Notes under the pieces: generated by a model
Seen by the model: only the letters and a program-made list of their open reading frames with translations
Told to the model about the DNA's origin: nothing
Database searches by the model: none
Assembly: GCF_900155555.1 (NCBI RefSeq)
Contig: NZ_FUHN01000007.1
Location: 555,055-616,649 of the forward strand
Length of the DNA stretch: 61,595 nt
Reading direction: 5' to 3'
DNA from: Mobilibacterium timonense
Lineage (GTDB): Bacteria > Bacillota > Clostridia > Peptostreptococcales > Anaerovoracaceae
Program-made: the position numbers and the translations under genes
Shown here: in pieces, positions 28,604 through 38,500 of the stretch
Layout: each line of letters opens with the position of its first letter
Numbering within the stretch: position 1 is the first letter of the stretch

Positions 28604-28913
28604 TTTTCCAAAAAAAACCGAACTTCGCATATAAGCTAGTCCCCCAAAGTAAAGCATCTTATTGATTATACATCAACAGCGATCTAAAAATAAAGCAGGC
28701 GGCGTTTCTGTTTTCTGTACAGGCGTCCACGCGACCTCACATGTCCTTTTTCCCCGGGCCTCTCCGCAGACATCCGTCCGCTTTTCCAAGCCCTTCAAAT
28801 ACAGCCTGTCCGCCTTGAAAAAGGCTACTCTGTATTATAGAATAAATCCAGTTTACATATGTGTGACATTTGCGAAAAGACAACTGATCAAAGGTATCAA
28901 TAGGGGAAAAGCT
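28604..28913. other. 310-bp gap between divergent genes
   Basis: This stretch holds the upstream regions of the leftward DUF2207 gene and the rightward dCMP deaminase gene. The one clear signal is the plus-strand promoter at 28815-28843. I see no coding potential and no RNA gene. Confidence 0.5.
28815..28843 (+). promoter_or_regulatory. Promoter of the dCMP deaminase/dapB unit
   Basis: TTGAAA and TAGAAT are spaced by exactly 17 bp, about 70 bp before the ATG at 28914. Confidence 0.6.
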
Positions 28914-29396
28914 ATGAAAAGAATGGATTATATTTCCTGGGACGAATACTTCATGGGCGTTGCTCTTCTGGCTGCAAAGAGGAGCAAGGATCCGAGCACC
29001 CAGGTCGGCGCATGCATAGTTGACGACCACAACGTCATCCTGTCCACCGGATACAACGGATTTCCAGTGGGCTGCTCCGATGACGAGTTTTCCTGGTCCA
29101 GGATCGGCGAGGACACGAAGTACGCCTACGTGGTCCACGCTGAGCTGAACGCCATTCTGAACTCCGGCGGAAAGTCCCTCCGCGGGGCGAAGCTCTACGT
29201 TGTGCTGTTCCCGTGCAACGAGTGCGCCAAGGCCATCATCCAGTCAGGTATCAAGGAAGTAATATACCTTGATGATAAATATTCCCACGAGAAGGCTACT
29301 CTCGCATCCAAGAGGATGCTTTCGACCGCAGGCGTGAAGACCCGCCGCCTCATCCCGAGGGATGACAGCATCACCCTGAATTTTGAGAGAGAGTAG
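28914..29396 (+). CDS. Deoxycytidylate (dCMP) deaminase family protein
   Basis: The 160-residue protein is a zinc deaminase of the dCMP/ComEB type that turns dCMP into dUMP for thymidylate synthesis. Zinc ligands and the catalytic Glu are visible in VVHAELNAI and FPCNECAKAI, and TGYNGFPVGCSD is the substrate loop. ATG at 28914 follows TAGGGGAAAAGCT. It is followed 23 bp later by dapB. Confidence 0.93.
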   Translation: MKRMDYISWDEYFMGVALLAAKRSKDPSTQVGACIVDDHNVILSTGYNGFPVGCSDDEFSWSRIGEDTKYAYVVHAELNAILNSGGKSLRGAKLYVVLFPCNECAKAIIQSGIKEVIYLDDKYSHEKATLASKRMLSTAGVKTRRLIPRDDSITLNFERE

Positions 29397-29419
29397 AGAA
29401 AAGGATTGGAGGAAGAAAA

Positions 29420-30217
29420 ATGGATCTTTTGATCGTGGCACCAAAGGGCAAGATGGGCCGTCTCATCACTCAGGTGGCTTCTGAAAAGGAAGACATCCGC
29501 ATCGTAGGAGGGCTTGGGCCAGCGGGAAGAGACTACATAGGAAAAGACATAGGCGCCGTTGCCGGGATCGGTAAGGAAGTCGGAGCACCCGTGTTCGACG
29601 ACATCGAAAAGTGCATCGACCTCTGCGACGTGATCATCGACTTCTCCATGGTGGATGTCTCCATGGAGGTCCTCAGGGCGGCAAGAGCGCACAGAAAGGC
29701 ACTGGTCTGCGGCACGACCGGCTTCAGTGACGAGCAGGCAGCCGAATTCCAGGCCGCGGCGGCCGACATCCCGGTGATGAAGGCGGGAAACACCTCCAAG
29801 ATCGTAAATCTCCTGTACAAGCTGGTGGAAATGACAGCCAGGACCATCGGTGACGAGACTGACATAGAGATCCTCGACCTCCACGACCGCAACAAGCTGG
29901 ATTCCCCGAGCGGCACCGCCAAGGAGATCGGCGAGGTCATCGGTGAGGCCATGGGAAAAGATGTTTTCGCTGACGCGGAGTACGGGCGTCAGGGCCGTTG
30001 CCCAAGGAAGGACGGCAACATCGCCTTCCACTCCATCAGGGGCGGAGACATCCCGACTACACATACAGTGTTCTTCATCGGCACAGGAGAGCGCCTGGAG
30101 CTGACCCACAGAGCGGACAACTGGAAGTGCTTTGCCGTGGGTGCCGTGGACGCAGCCAGATTCCTTCTCACGAAGGAGCCTGGAAGTTACTCCATGGCGG
30201 ACTGCCTGGGATTCTAG
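29420..30217 (+). CDS. dapB: 4-hydroxy-tetrahydrodipicolinate reductase
   Basis: The 265-residue protein makes tetrahydrodipicolinate in lysine and diaminopimelate synthesis. The nucleotide motif reads APKGKMGRLI, where Lys replaces the usual small residue before GxMG. The catalytic stretch LHDRNKLDSPSGTA keeps the His and Lys but has HD in place of HH, and FHSIRGGDIPTTHTVFFIG followed by ELTHRA is the C-terminal signature. ATG at 29420 follows TGGAGGAAGAA. No other lysine gene is adjacent. It is read with the dCMP deaminase gene. Confidence 0.9.
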   Translation: MDLLIVAPKGKMGRLITQVASEKEDIRIVGGLGPAGRDYIGKDIGAVAGIGKEVGAPVFDDIEKCIDLCDVIIDFSMVDVSMEVLRAARAHRKALVCGTTGFSDEQAAEFQAAAADIPVMKAGNTSKIVNLLYKLVEMTARTIGDETDIEILDLHDRNKLDSPSGTAKEIGEVIGEAMGKDVFADAEYGRQGRCPRKDGNIAFHSIRGGDIPTTHTVFFIGTGERLELTHRADNWKCFAVGAVDAARFLLTKEPGSYSMADCLGF

Positions 30218-30233
30218 GAGTCGATATTTGAAT

Positions 30234-30288
30234 AAAAATGCTGGTACACATGGGCTGATCGCATATGTCCATGTATACCAGCATTTTT
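30234..30288 (+). terminator. Bidirectional intrinsic terminator after dapB
   Basis: AAAAATGCTGGTA pairs with TACCAGCATTTTT, with ACATGG/CCATGT inside. The A and T runs allow it to act for dapB and for the convergent small gene at 30293-30592. Confidence 0.9.
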
Positions 30289-30292
30289 GATT

Positions 30293-30592
30293 TTAATATT
30301 TTTCTCCGCTCTCATTCTCCGCGGCATCAGACTTCTCATTATAGCCGGTCATCTTCGCGAAAAAGCTGATGCTTTTCCCCGTCCCGATGAACACGGCGGT
30401 CATGAGTCCCGTCATAAGGCCCATCATCAGCTTGTGGTCACTGCGGATACAGCCCCAGATCAGGACGGCCTCACAGATGGCAGCTGCGACTATGAATATC
30501 ACCAGCGCTATCCTGGCGCTTTTTGCGCCTCCCCTGCCGCTGTCCCTCATGTAACGGGGTTCTTTTTTCTTCTTGCTGGATCCTCTGCTCAC
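30293..30592 (-). CDS. Small membrane protein, function unknown
   Basis: The 99-residue protein has a basic N terminus (SSKKKKEPRY), two hydrophobic helices (about 27-48 and 54-75) and an acidic tail. I do not recognise a family. A GTG start is used because AGGAGCACTAGGCC precedes it. That ribosome site lies in the last codons of the interrupted bile-salt hydrolase frame, so the two were presumably cotranscribed. Confidence 0.6.
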   Translation of the reverse strand: MSRGSSKKKKEPRYMRDSGRGGAKSARIALVIFIVAAAICEAVLIWGCIRSDHKLMMGLMTGLMTAVFIGTGKSISFFAKMTGYNEKSDAAENESGEKY

Positions 30593-30595
30593 GGC

Positions 30596-31573
30596 CTAGT
30601 GCTCCTGAAATAATATCTGCTGCTTTTCCACGATCGGGACCTCGATGAGGTCACTGCCGGTCACGTCGTAGTCGCTCATCCTCACGCCCGTGATCTGGTT
30701 GTTGTCATAGGTGGTTTAATAGTAGATCATGTCGTCCATGTTGATGCAGCAGGAGTAGATGGTGTACTCAAAGGCTCCAGGGGCTACCTGGCAGCAGCCC
30801 TTCTGCTGCTCGACGGAATGGAGGATGTGGAAGAACTGCCCGACCGCATCGTTTTCGTCGTCAAATTTCGGGGAGTTCAGCTTGGTAAATGTGCACTTAA
30901 CGAATCTCTCCTCAGAGGACATTCCTCCAGGCATTCCGTCCGTGCCCATTCCCCTGCTGTACTTGTCCAGAGAATATCCGTTGCCGAAGGTGTCCTCCGG
31001 ATCTGCGGCAGACAGCTTGCGGTAGTTGTTCAGGTTGAAAAGCTGCTTGTCGAACGTAGGGTTGTTGGTCATGACACCTACAGGGTTTTCGTAGACCTTC
31101 AGTCCGTCCTTCACGGATTCGAGAACGATGGAGTCACGCCCATCCGACACCATCCAGTGCAGTGTGGATGATGGCATCTCAGGGCTGAAATCGATGTCTG
31201 CAACGTTCATCTTCTTCACCAGGGCCTTCACCTCATCCATGGTGGAGCAGTTGCAGAGGATCCACGGCACCACTTCGAAGGAAGCGATATTATCCTTTCC
31301 CTCCTTGCACTCGTGATAGTATGCGTTGCCAGGAAAGTTCAGGCCTGCCGCACCGATGCCCTTGTCATTAGCCCCCTCGAAATAAAGAGGGAATCCGTCC
31401 ATAACGATGGCCATGCCCATGATAGCCGGATGTTTCTCTATCGTCCCCATCTTCCTGAAACGGAATGGATAGCCGGAAGGCGTGATGACAGGATGCTGAC
31501 CGTAGGCGATCTCAAGGTCGAGGTTACGTCCGAAATAGTTCTTTCCGCTGAAAAAATCGATCGCAGTACACAT
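30596..31573 (-). pseudogene. Choloylglycine (bile-salt) hydrolase with an in-frame nonsense codon
   Basis: The frame begins MCTAIDFFSG with the Ntn nucleophile Cys2, then GRNLDLEIAYGQHP (Arg and Asp of the active site) and GAAGLNFPGNAYYHE, and continues to EYTIYSCCINMDDMIYY. There a TAA codon (30718-30716) interrupts it. The same frame goes on for 39 residues that look like the normal family end (TTYDNNQITGV, then EKQQILFQEH) before a TAG at 30598-30596. Full length would be 325 residues with the TAA as one codon, as expected for the family. The truncated product of 285 residues lacks the last strands. Specificity for bile salts or penicillin V is not certain. Confidence 0.85.
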
Positions 31574-31731
31574 TTTTCTTGCCCTTTCTTTCAACTTCTT
31601 CTGCCGCCGGGGATGCCGCAGGCGTGCGGAGGCCCGGCATTTACCTTTTATATTATTATGCACCTCGTCTTTGTAGATTGTATAAAATCCCGCGACCGAT
31701 CTGCGATTTGTTTCCGCGGGCATCTATTCTG

Positions 31732-31761
31732 TTGCGCCGGCGGGACATCAAAATATATAAT
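31732..31761 (+). promoter_or_regulatory. Promoter upstream of the TIM-barrel gene
   Basis: TTGCGC and TATAAT are spaced by 18 bp. The other part of the gap 31574-31853 shows an inverted repeat (CCCGCG and CGCGGG near 31690 and 31716) but no gene. Confidence 0.45.
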
Positions 31762-31853
31762 ATTCACGCGGTCAGGGGACATTTCATTTCATGACAGACT
31801 CATGCATTGCCGCTGCCTGCCGCAGAACAAAGAAAGAAGGAGTGTGTTTTTTT

Positions 31854-32561
31854 ATGATGCAGCACGAAGAAATAAGCCTGGGCAAGGGCCGGGTCCCGAA
31901 GTACGACGGAGATCTGAGAGCCTTTTCGCTCCGGGTGCCCGAGGTCATCCACAAGGCAAGCGGTATCGTTATTTTCGGGAGGAGGATCAAGTCGCTCGTG
32001 TTCTCCACGGACGTCAGCATCATCCGGAACGTGAACGCTGATGCGGTCCTTGCTGTTTACCCTTTCACACCTCAGCCCATCATCACCCAGTCGATACTCA
32101 TGGCCTCTGAGGCACCTGTTTTTGCCGGTGTAGGCGGAGGACTGACGAAAGGACAGCGCGTGACCAACCTGGCTGTCACCACCGAATCCCAGGGAGCCTT
32201 CGGCCTTGTCCTGAACGCCCCTACGTCGAACGACAGCATCAGGGCCGTCGGAGAGGCGGTGGATCTGCCGATCGTGATCACGGTGGCCAGCGGAGGTGGC
32301 GACTACGGCGCCAGGCTTGAGGCTGGCGCTGACATTTTCAACGTATCCTGTGCAGGAAAAACACCTGAGGTCGTGCGTGAGATCCGCAGCCAGTTCCCCG
32401 ACGTACCGATCATAGCCACGGGAGGCAAGACTGAAGAGTCAATACTGGAGACCATCGATGCGGGAGCCAACGCAATAACATGGATACCGCCGACGAGCGC
32501 AGCGGTGTTCAGGACGATCATGGATGCGTACAGAGAAGACAAGGCACATCCGCACAAATAA
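31854..32561 (+). CDS. TIM-barrel protein of unknown function
   Basis: The 235-residue protein has a phosphate-binding TIM-barrel look: alternating strands, SEAPVFAGVGGGLTKGQRV, ITVASGGGDYGARLEAGADIF and the C-terminal PIIATGGKTEESILETIDAGA phosphate loop. It resembles Firmicutes proteins loosely called hydrolases and is close in form to HisA, thiazole synthase or aldolase barrels, but no catalytic set can be named. The ATG at 31854 is used (a second ATG follows at once) with AAGGAG 11 bases upstream. Confidence 0.7.
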   Translation: MMQHEEISLGKGRVPKYDGDLRAFSLRVPEVIHKASGIVIFGRRIKSLVFSTDVSIIRNVNADAVLAVYPFTPQPIITQSILMASEAPVFAGVGGGLTKGQRVTNLAVTTESQGAFGLVLNAPTSNDSIRAVGEAVDLPIVITVASGGGDYGARLEAGADIFNVSCAGKTPEVVREIRSQFPDVPIIATGGKTEESILETIDAGANAITWIPPTSAAVFRTIMDAYREDKAHPHK

Positions 32562-32573
32562 GCAGGTAAAGCA

Positions 32574-32609
32574 AGAGGAACTGTTCACATCATGGACAGC
32601 TCCTCTTTT
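32574..32609 (+). terminator. Intrinsic terminator after the TIM-barrel gene
   Basis: AGAGGA and CTGT pair with ACAG and TCCTCT around an 11-base loop with one mismatch, followed by TTTT. Confidence 0.7.
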
Positions 32610-32664
32610 GATGTATTCCGTGTAAAGTATTGCCCGGCGCCCGTTCGTCTGCTCCGGGCGCTTC

Positions 32665-34071
32665 CTAAGCTCCGAGGAACGGAAGCAAGATGTAGGCTGC
32701 GGCGGTCATGAGGATGATCACCATGATCGACATCTTCCAGCCCTGGCTGAACATGTACTTAGGACTCAGGCCGTATCCGACAGGGATGGCCCTGATGGAA
32801 GTAGGGAGCATGTAGGACAGGTTCACTCCTATGGATGCCACGTATATGTACGGGATCGGATCCAGTCCCATGCCGTTGCAGATGGATATCACGATCGGCA
32901 TGGCCACTGAAGCGGTCGCGGTGTTCGATGTCACGTCAGACAGCAGCAGCGTAACGGTCACGATGATGAATACCATGAAGAGCGTGTTGCTCAGGTTCAT
33001 CTTTGACACCATCTTTCCGATGTCCTCTGCCGCACCTGAGTCGTTGATGAGTGTTCCGAGTGCAAGGCCTCCGGCGAACACGTACATGAGCCCCCAAACG
33101 ATCTTTCCCTGGATCTTGTTCCAGCGTATGAGGCGAACGCCGTTTTCTTTCACGATCAGGAATGCGATCACAGCACAGATAATGAAAACGTAGGCAGGTG
33201 TCAGCCCAGGAAGCAGATCCTGATAGAACTGTCTTGTGAATGACAGGATCACAGCCACCACAAACAGCCCGAGAGACCACTTTTCCTCCTTGCTCATAGG
33301 AGGCATCTTCTTGAACTCGCCCTGAAGATACTCGCGGGATCCCTCCAGCTTTTCATCCCTTGAGACTCCGTGGAGCATGAATATGATGTTGCTCACCAGG
33401 AGTATGATCATTATCGGCAGGAAGCGCACTACCCAGTCGGAATACGCATATTCCTCCCCGGTCACCTGCTGGATGGCGCTTACAGTCACCAGGTTCATGG
33501 CACCACCGAGAGGTGTGGCCAGACCGCCCATTCCCGCGGCATACGCGATAGTCAGGAGAAGCTTCGATCCTTTTTTGCTGCTCCCGATATCTCCCTCGCC
33601 GATGTAGGAAAGCATCGCCACTGCGATAGGAGTGATCGTGGCGCACACTACAGCATTAGGAAGAACAGCAGACAGCACAGCGGACAGCAGGAACCAGAAT
33701 ATTATCTGCGTCCTGAAATTGTTGCCGACCATGCTCAACACGCCAAGGGCTATCCTCTTGTCAAGCCCTGTCTCCTCCCAGGTCACCGTTAGGATGGATG
33801 CCCCCAGCAGAAGCATTATCGTCTCCGACGCGTAGTTAGCGATGAGGGTGGACATATCCACCATCGGATACAGCGCGTTTACCGCGATCGGTATGAATGC
33901 CGTCACCGCATAGTCCACCGGGCCTGCCACCCACCAGATGGCCATCCAGGCTACTATTCCCAGTGCCATTCTGGACTGGGACGTGGCGAAAACTCCGTGC
34001 GGCAGCAGCAGAAAACATACCATTGCGGCGGCCGGGCCCAGAAGAAGATACAAGACTCTCTTCCTGCTCAT
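32665..34071 (-). CDS. DASS (SLC13) family anion:sodium symporter
   Basis: The 468-residue membrane protein has about 12 helices. The two SNT-like signatures of the family are visible: GMGGLATPLGGAMNLVT in the first half and DVTSNTATASVAMP in the second. Members carry di- or tricarboxylates, or sulfate, with sodium. GGAMN rather than GTPPN in the first signature is unusual, so the substrate is uncertain. ATG at 34071 follows CAGAGGGGAG. It is an isolated gene; 34072-34228 upstream is AT-rich with no clear signal. Confidence 0.88.
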   Translation of the reverse strand: MSRKRVLYLLLGPAAAMVCFLLLPHGVFATSQSRMALGIVAWMAIWWVAGPVDYAVTAFIPIAVNALYPMVDMSTLIANYASETIMLLLGASILTVTWEETGLDKRIALGVLSMVGNNFRTQIIFWFLLSAVLSAVLPNAVVCATITPIAVAMLSYIGEGDIGSSKKGSKLLLTIAYAAGMGGLATPLGGAMNLVTVSAIQQVTGEEYAYSDWVVRFLPIMIILLVSNIIFMLHGVSRDEKLEGSREYLQGEFKKMPPMSKEEKWSLGLFVVAVILSFTRQFYQDLLPGLTPAYVFIICAVIAFLIVKENGVRLIRWNKIQGKIVWGLMYVFAGGLALGTLINDSGAAEDIGKMVSKMNLSNTLFMVFIIVTVTLLLSDVTSNTATASVAMPIVISICNGMGLDPIPYIYVASIGVNLSYMLPTSIRAIPVGYGLSPKYMFSQGWKMSIMVIILMTAAAYILLPFLGA

Positions 34072-34228
34072 AAAAAACTCCCCTCTGATAAATGAATAAA
34101 TACAAAAAGATTAAGATATTCTTAAGACAATACCGGTTTATAGTACAAAAAATTGCGTTCCTTGTCCAAATGCTTTTTTGTAGTTTTCGTAAAAAATCAA
34201 AAAAGCTGAAAATAATACACCGGTGAGA

Positions 34229-35812
34229 TCACTCTCCCGGTGCTCTGAATCTTGAAATTATCTTCTCTGCGGCCTTCAGCCCGTCACAGGCGGCAGACGT
34301 TATCCCTCCTGCATATCCGGCTCCTTCTCCAGCCGGATATATGCCGGAAACGGCGCTTTCCATCTCCCGGTCTCTGAGTATCCTCACGGGCGATGAGCTC
34401 CTCGTCTCCACCGCCGTCACCACGGCATCGTCACGGTCGAAGCCTTTTATCTTTTTCCCGAAGAACGGGACCGCCTCACGGATGGCATCCACCGCGAATC
34501 CCGGAAGCGAGTCCACCACCGGGGCACCTGCCCCATCACCGGTCATGAATTCCTTCATGGATGACCTTGGCGGCCTGTAATCGGAGCCTCCGTTCCTGAA
34601 GCAGAGCTCTTCGTAACGGCGCTGGAACTCTACACCGGCGAGCACATCGTCAGACGGGAAATCCTGGGTCTTCACATCACACAATATGCCGCTGTTGGCG
34701 GTGCCGCTGTCACGTCTGCTGTTGCTCATGCCGTTGACACACAGCCTGCCCGGCTCCGATGCGCAGGGTATCACCTGCCCTCCCGGGCACATGCAGAAGG
34801 AATAGACGCCGCGGCCGTTGCTGGCCTTGTAGCTCAGCTTGTAGTCGGCGGGAGGCAGCCTCTTCTCGTCTCCGTATTGAGCCCTGTCTATCATCTCCTG
34901 AGGGTGCTCCATCCTGACACCTATGGAAAAAGGCTTCTGCTCCATAGGGAGGCCCTTGTCGCGGACCAGCCTGAAGGTATCTCTGGCGCTGTGGCCGATG
35001 GCAAGCACCAGGACAGAAGTCCTTATGTAATACGTCTCGCCATCAGGACCGGTCACTTCCACGCCTGCGAGCTTACCGTCCTCGATATCCAGGTCGGTGA
35101 CTCTTGAATCAAAGCGTATCTCCCCTCCGAGGGACTGGATCTCCTTTCTCAGGTTGACCACCACCCTCCTGAGGACGTCGGTCCCTATGTGCGGTTTGTG
35201 CAGGATGGTTATCTCCGGGTCCGCTCCAGCCCTGGCAAAAGTCTCCAGTACCCTGGAAACGTGACCGTCACTGATGCCGCTGGTGAGCTTTCCGTCCGAG
35301 AACGTCCCTGCCCCTCCCTCGCCAAAGAGGACGTTCGATTCCGGATCCAGCTTTCCATGGGAGTGAAAGGCCGAGACGTCTTTCACCCTCTTTTCCATCG
35401 AGGATCCCCTTTCCAGGACGATGGGCCTGTAGCCCTCCTGAGCGAGCCTCAGGGCACAAAAAATACCGCAGGGCCCGAATCCTGCGATCACGGGCCTGCC
35501 TGTCATCTCATCCTCACCCGGGACCACGGCAGGAAGCTTTTTCTCCTCCAGCGGTCTCAGGCTGTTCTTTCTGCTTTTTCTGACCTGATGCTTAAGCACA
35601 ACGTCCACCGTATACACAATGCGGATGTTTTCCTTCTTCCGGGCATCGATGGACTTTCTTCTGATCTCGTAATACCCGAGCCTTCCGGGAGACTGGATGG
35701 TCCCGAGATCTCCGCGGCGGAATCCCGCCTTTTTCTCGACCCCAGCAGTGATCTCCTCCTGGGAAGCACCTATGTCTGTTCTTATCTCGTTTATCCTGTA
35801 TTTATATGTCAT
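34229..35812 (-). CDS. FAD-dependent dehydrogenase (COG2509 type)
   Basis: The 527-residue flavoprotein has an N-terminal ferredoxin-like lead domain (about 1-95), then the FAD motif VIAGFGPCGIFCALRLAQEG at about 108-127, ESNVLFGEGGAGTFSDGKLTSG and the C-terminal GIYPAGEGAGYAGGITSAACDG. This family is widespread in anaerobic Firmicutes with no settled substrate. The ATG at 35812 is 6 bp after the stop of the HI0933-type flavoprotein and has little ribosome site, so translational coupling is likely. Confidence 0.85.
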   Translation of the reverse strand: MTYKYRINEIRTDIGASQEEITAGVEKKAGFRRGDLGTIQSPGRLGYYEIRRKSIDARKKENIRIVYTVDVVLKHQVRKSRKNSLRPLEEKKLPAVVPGEDEMTGRPVIAGFGPCGIFCALRLAQEGYRPIVLERGSSMEKRVKDVSAFHSHGKLDPESNVLFGEGGAGTFSDGKLTSGISDGHVSRVLETFARAGADPEITILHKPHIGTDVLRRVVVNLRKEIQSLGGEIRFDSRVTDLDIEDGKLAGVEVTGPDGETYYIRTSVLVLAIGHSARDTFRLVRDKGLPMEQKPFSIGVRMEHPQEMIDRAQYGDEKRLPPADYKLSYKASNGRGVYSFCMCPGGQVIPCASEPGRLCVNGMSNSRRDSGTANSGILCDVKTQDFPSDDVLAGVEFQRRYEELCFRNGGSDYRPPRSSMKEFMTGDGAGAPVVDSLPGFAVDAIREAVPFFGKKIKGFDRDDAVVTAVETRSSSPVRILRDREMESAVSGIYPAGEGAGYAGGITSAACDGLKAAEKIISRFRAPGE

Positions 35813-35818
35813 TACGTT

Positions 35819-37081
35819 CTATTCTTCTGATCTCATTACCGCCTTGCCGGCGCTTTCTCCGGCCGCCATGCCGGTGAGCCACGCGAAATTCAGATTGTAC
35901 CCGCCGCATGGTCCATCGTAATCAAGGACCTCTCCTGTGAAGTACACTCCCGGGACGATAAGGGACTGGCATGTCTCGTCGTCCACCTGGAACCTGTCCA
36001 CTCCTCCCGCAGTGCACTGGGCATCCTTCCATCCCTTGAGCTTCTTCGGCTTGAACCTAAGGTCCGTTACCGCTGCGATTATGGCATTACGCTCTGCCTT
36101 GGTGAGCGATGATATCTTCTTGTCTGGATCCACGCCGCTCCTTCCGATGACATAGCGGGCGAGATTCGGCTTCAGCAGAGACCTGAGCATGTCAACGGCC
36201 TTCTGTCCGGAATCGAGATCCTTCGAATGGAACGCAACCGCCTCTATGTAGTCGTCGATGTCGAAATCGCTGCACAGGTTTATGCCTATCCCGAAGTCGC
36301 TCATGCTCTCACCTTCTCCGAAAAGCATGTGCCTCGTCATGTTGAACACGCAGATCCCCGAAAGGCCTGTCCTGGTGAACTGGATCTCTCCAGGCTCCTC
36401 GAAAACCCTTCTGCCCTTTTTATAGAGGATCACGCTGCCTCTGGCCCTGATGCCAGACAGCTGGTCGATATCGTCCTCCACCACTTCGATGGCAGTCAGC
36501 ACAGGCACCTGTCTGATGATGTTGTGTCCCATGGAAGCCGCCAGCTTAGCCCCGTCTCCCTTTGTGCCGAAGGCCGGACCCGCCTTTCCACCGGCGGATA
36601 TGATGAGTTCGTCTGCGCTTACCTGTATGTTGCCAAGATCCTGAGAGACCGCTTCTATGACCTTGCTGCTGCCGGCAGATCCCTCCGGATCATCTCCGCT
36701 GTCATATTCATCGGATATTTTCACGGACGTGACTTCTGTGGACGTCAGGAGCTTCACTCCCAGATCTTCCATCCTCGAGGCCAGAAGTTCCGCAACGTCT
36801 GCGGCAGATTCTGAATAGGGATACACGAGCCCGTTCGGATACTCCCGTATGGCAAGCCCTATATCGCTGAAGAAGCGCAGGGTCTTCAGATACTCTCTGG
36901 CCTTGGTATTAGTCAGGTTACACCGGCCGTTTCCCGTAGCCCGGATCTTTCTCCCAGGGATCCCGTTCTTCTCCAGGACCAGGACTTCTGCCTGCCTGTT
37001 CGCCCTCTTGGCCTGGATCGCCGCTGTCATGCCGGAAGCTCCGGCACCTATGATGCAAATGTCACACTGGAACTTTCTCAT
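35819..37081 (-). CDS. HI0933/YhiN-family flavoprotein
   Basis: The 420-residue protein has the dinucleotide motif DICIIGAGASGMTAAIQAKR at its start, RKIRATGNGRCNLTN typical of the HI0933 family and a C-terminal FTGEVLDYDGPCGGYNLNFAW. It binds FAD; the substrate is unknown. I chose ATG at 37081, with GGATGGAG at a good distance, because it places the FAD motif at the N terminus as in the family. It forms an operon with the next flavoprotein. Confidence 0.9.
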   Translation of the reverse strand: MRKFQCDICIIGAGASGMTAAIQAKRANRQAEVLVLEKNGIPGRKIRATGNGRCNLTNTKAREYLKTLRFFSDIGLAIREYPNGLVYPYSESAADVAELLASRMEDLGVKLLTSTEVTSVKISDEYDSGDDPEGSAGSSKVIEAVSQDLGNIQVSADELIISAGGKAGPAFGTKGDGAKLAASMGHNIIRQVPVLTAIEVVEDDIDQLSGIRARGSVILYKKGRRVFEEPGEIQFTRTGLSGICVFNMTRHMLFGEGESMSDFGIGINLCSDFDIDDYIEAVAFHSKDLDSGQKAVDMLRSLLKPNLARYVIGRSGVDPDKKISSLTKAERNAIIAAVTDLRFKPKKLKGWKDAQCTAGGVDRFQVDDETCQSLIVPGVYFTGEVLDYDGPCGGYNLNFAWLTGMAAGESAGKAVMRSEE

Positions 37082-37187
37082 GCTAAACTCCATCCTGCAT
37101 GTGACCCGCAGACCGCATGCCCGCCGCAATGACACAAATCTGTTTTTCCGAGTCCTAAGTATATCATATCTTCGTACGGCGACACAC

Positions 37188-37222
37188 AAAAAAGCGAAAG
37201 AGCAGCTCCATCGGAACTGCTC
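37188..37222 (-). terminator. Intrinsic terminator of metK
   Basis: On the minus strand GAGCAGTTCC pairs with GGAGCTGCTC (one G-T pair) around a 3-base loop, followed by TTTCGCTTTTTTG. Confidence 0.8.
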
Positions 37223-37264
37223 CTCCGCCGTTAGTCAGCCGTTATAGCGCGATAAATTCATTTT

Positions 37265-38449
37265 TTACAGATGGGCGGCCTTCCTGAGGTTCTCGGCCAT
37301 GTCGGTCTCCTCCCACTTTACGCCCAATGTGGTCCTGCCGAAGTGTCCATATGCGGCAAGCTTCCTGTAGATAGGCTTCCTCAGGTCCAGCTTGTCGATG
37401 ATGGCGGCCGGACGCATGTCGAAGTTGTCTCTTACGATCTTCACGATCTCATCGTCGCTGATCTTTCCTGTACCGAACGAATCAACAAATACAGAAACCG
37501 GCTCTGCGACGCCGATGGCGTATGCCAGCTGGATTTCGCACTTGGAAGCTATCCCGGATGCGACGATGTTCTTTGCGATGTATCTCGCCATGTAGGCGCC
37601 GCTCCTGTCGACCTTCGTCGGGTCTTTTCCGGAAAAGGCTCCGCCGCCGTGACGTGCGTATCCGCCGTAGGTGTCGACGATGATCTTCCTTCCGGTGAGT
37701 CCGGAGTCTCCCTGTGGTCCGCCGATCACGAAACGGCCTGTAGGGTTAACGAAAAATCTCGTGTCGTCGTCGATGAGTTCGGCAGGTACTACAGGTTTGA
37801 TCACGTATTTGATCATGTCTTCTCTGATCTGCTCCAGAGAAACATCGGGGTCGTGCTGTGTGGAAACGACTACGGTGTCGACTCTTACCACCTTGTCGTC
37901 GTCGTACTCAACTGTGACCTGGGTCTTTCCGTCAGGACGGAGATAGCTGAGAGTTCCGTCTTTCCTGACCTCTGCAAGTTTCAGGGCCATCATGTGGGCC
38001 AGAACGATCGGCATCGGCATGAGCTCATCAGTCTCATCGCAGGCGAATCCGAACATCATTCCCTGGTCTCCGGCGCCGATGTCCGCGAACTTGTCGCCTT
38101 CCTTGCCTTCCTTTTTCTCAAGGGCCTCATCTACGCCCATGGCGATATCGCCGGACTGGTTCTCTATGCACACCAGAACGGCACAGGTGTTTCCATCGAA
38201 GCACACGTCGCTGCAGTTGTATCCGATGTCTGTAACGACCTTTCTCACGATGCCCTCGATGTCTGCAGTGCAGGACGTGGATATCTCCCCGAATACCATG
38301 ACATAGCCGGTTTTGGTAGCCGTCTCGCAGGCTACGCGGCAGTCAGGGTCCTCAGCTATAATAGCATCCAGAATCGCGTCTGAGATCTGGTCGCATACCT
38401 TATCAGGATGACCTTCAGTCACCGATTCGGATGTAAATAAATGTCTCAT
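37265..38449 (-). CDS. metK: S-adenosylmethionine synthetase
   Basis: The 394-residue enzyme makes S-adenosylmethionine from methionine and ATP. Signature parts are [21 protein letters not shown] at the N terminus, [16 protein letters not shown] near residue 115 and [22 protein letters not shown] near 260. Length is normal and the chain is intact. ATG at 38449 follows GGAGGACACC. Its leader carries a SAM-I riboswitch, so high SAM should switch it off. Confidence 0.98.
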   Translation of the reverse strand: MRHLFTSESVTEGHPDKVCDQISDAILDAIIAEDPDCRVACETATKTGYVMVFGEISTSCTADIEGIVRKVVTDIGYNCSDVCFDGNTCAVLVCIENQSGDIAMGVDEALEKKEGKEGDKFADIGAGDQGMMFGFACDETDELMPMPIVLAHMMALKLAEVRKDGTLSYLRPDGKTQVTVEYDDDKVVRVDTVVVSTQHDPDVSLEQIREDMIKYVIKPVVPAELIDDDTRFFVNPTGRFVIGGPQGDSGLTGRKIIVDTYGGYARHGGGAFSGKDPTKVDRSGAYMARYIAKNIVASGIASKCEIQLAYAIGVAEPVSVFVDSFGTGKISDDEIVKIVRDNFDMRPAAIIDKLDLRKPIYRKLAAYGHFGRTTLGVKWEETDMAENLRKAAHL

Positions 38450-38500
38450 CTATGGTGTCCTCCTTAATTATACCTTCAACGGACCTCACTGAATCAAGCG

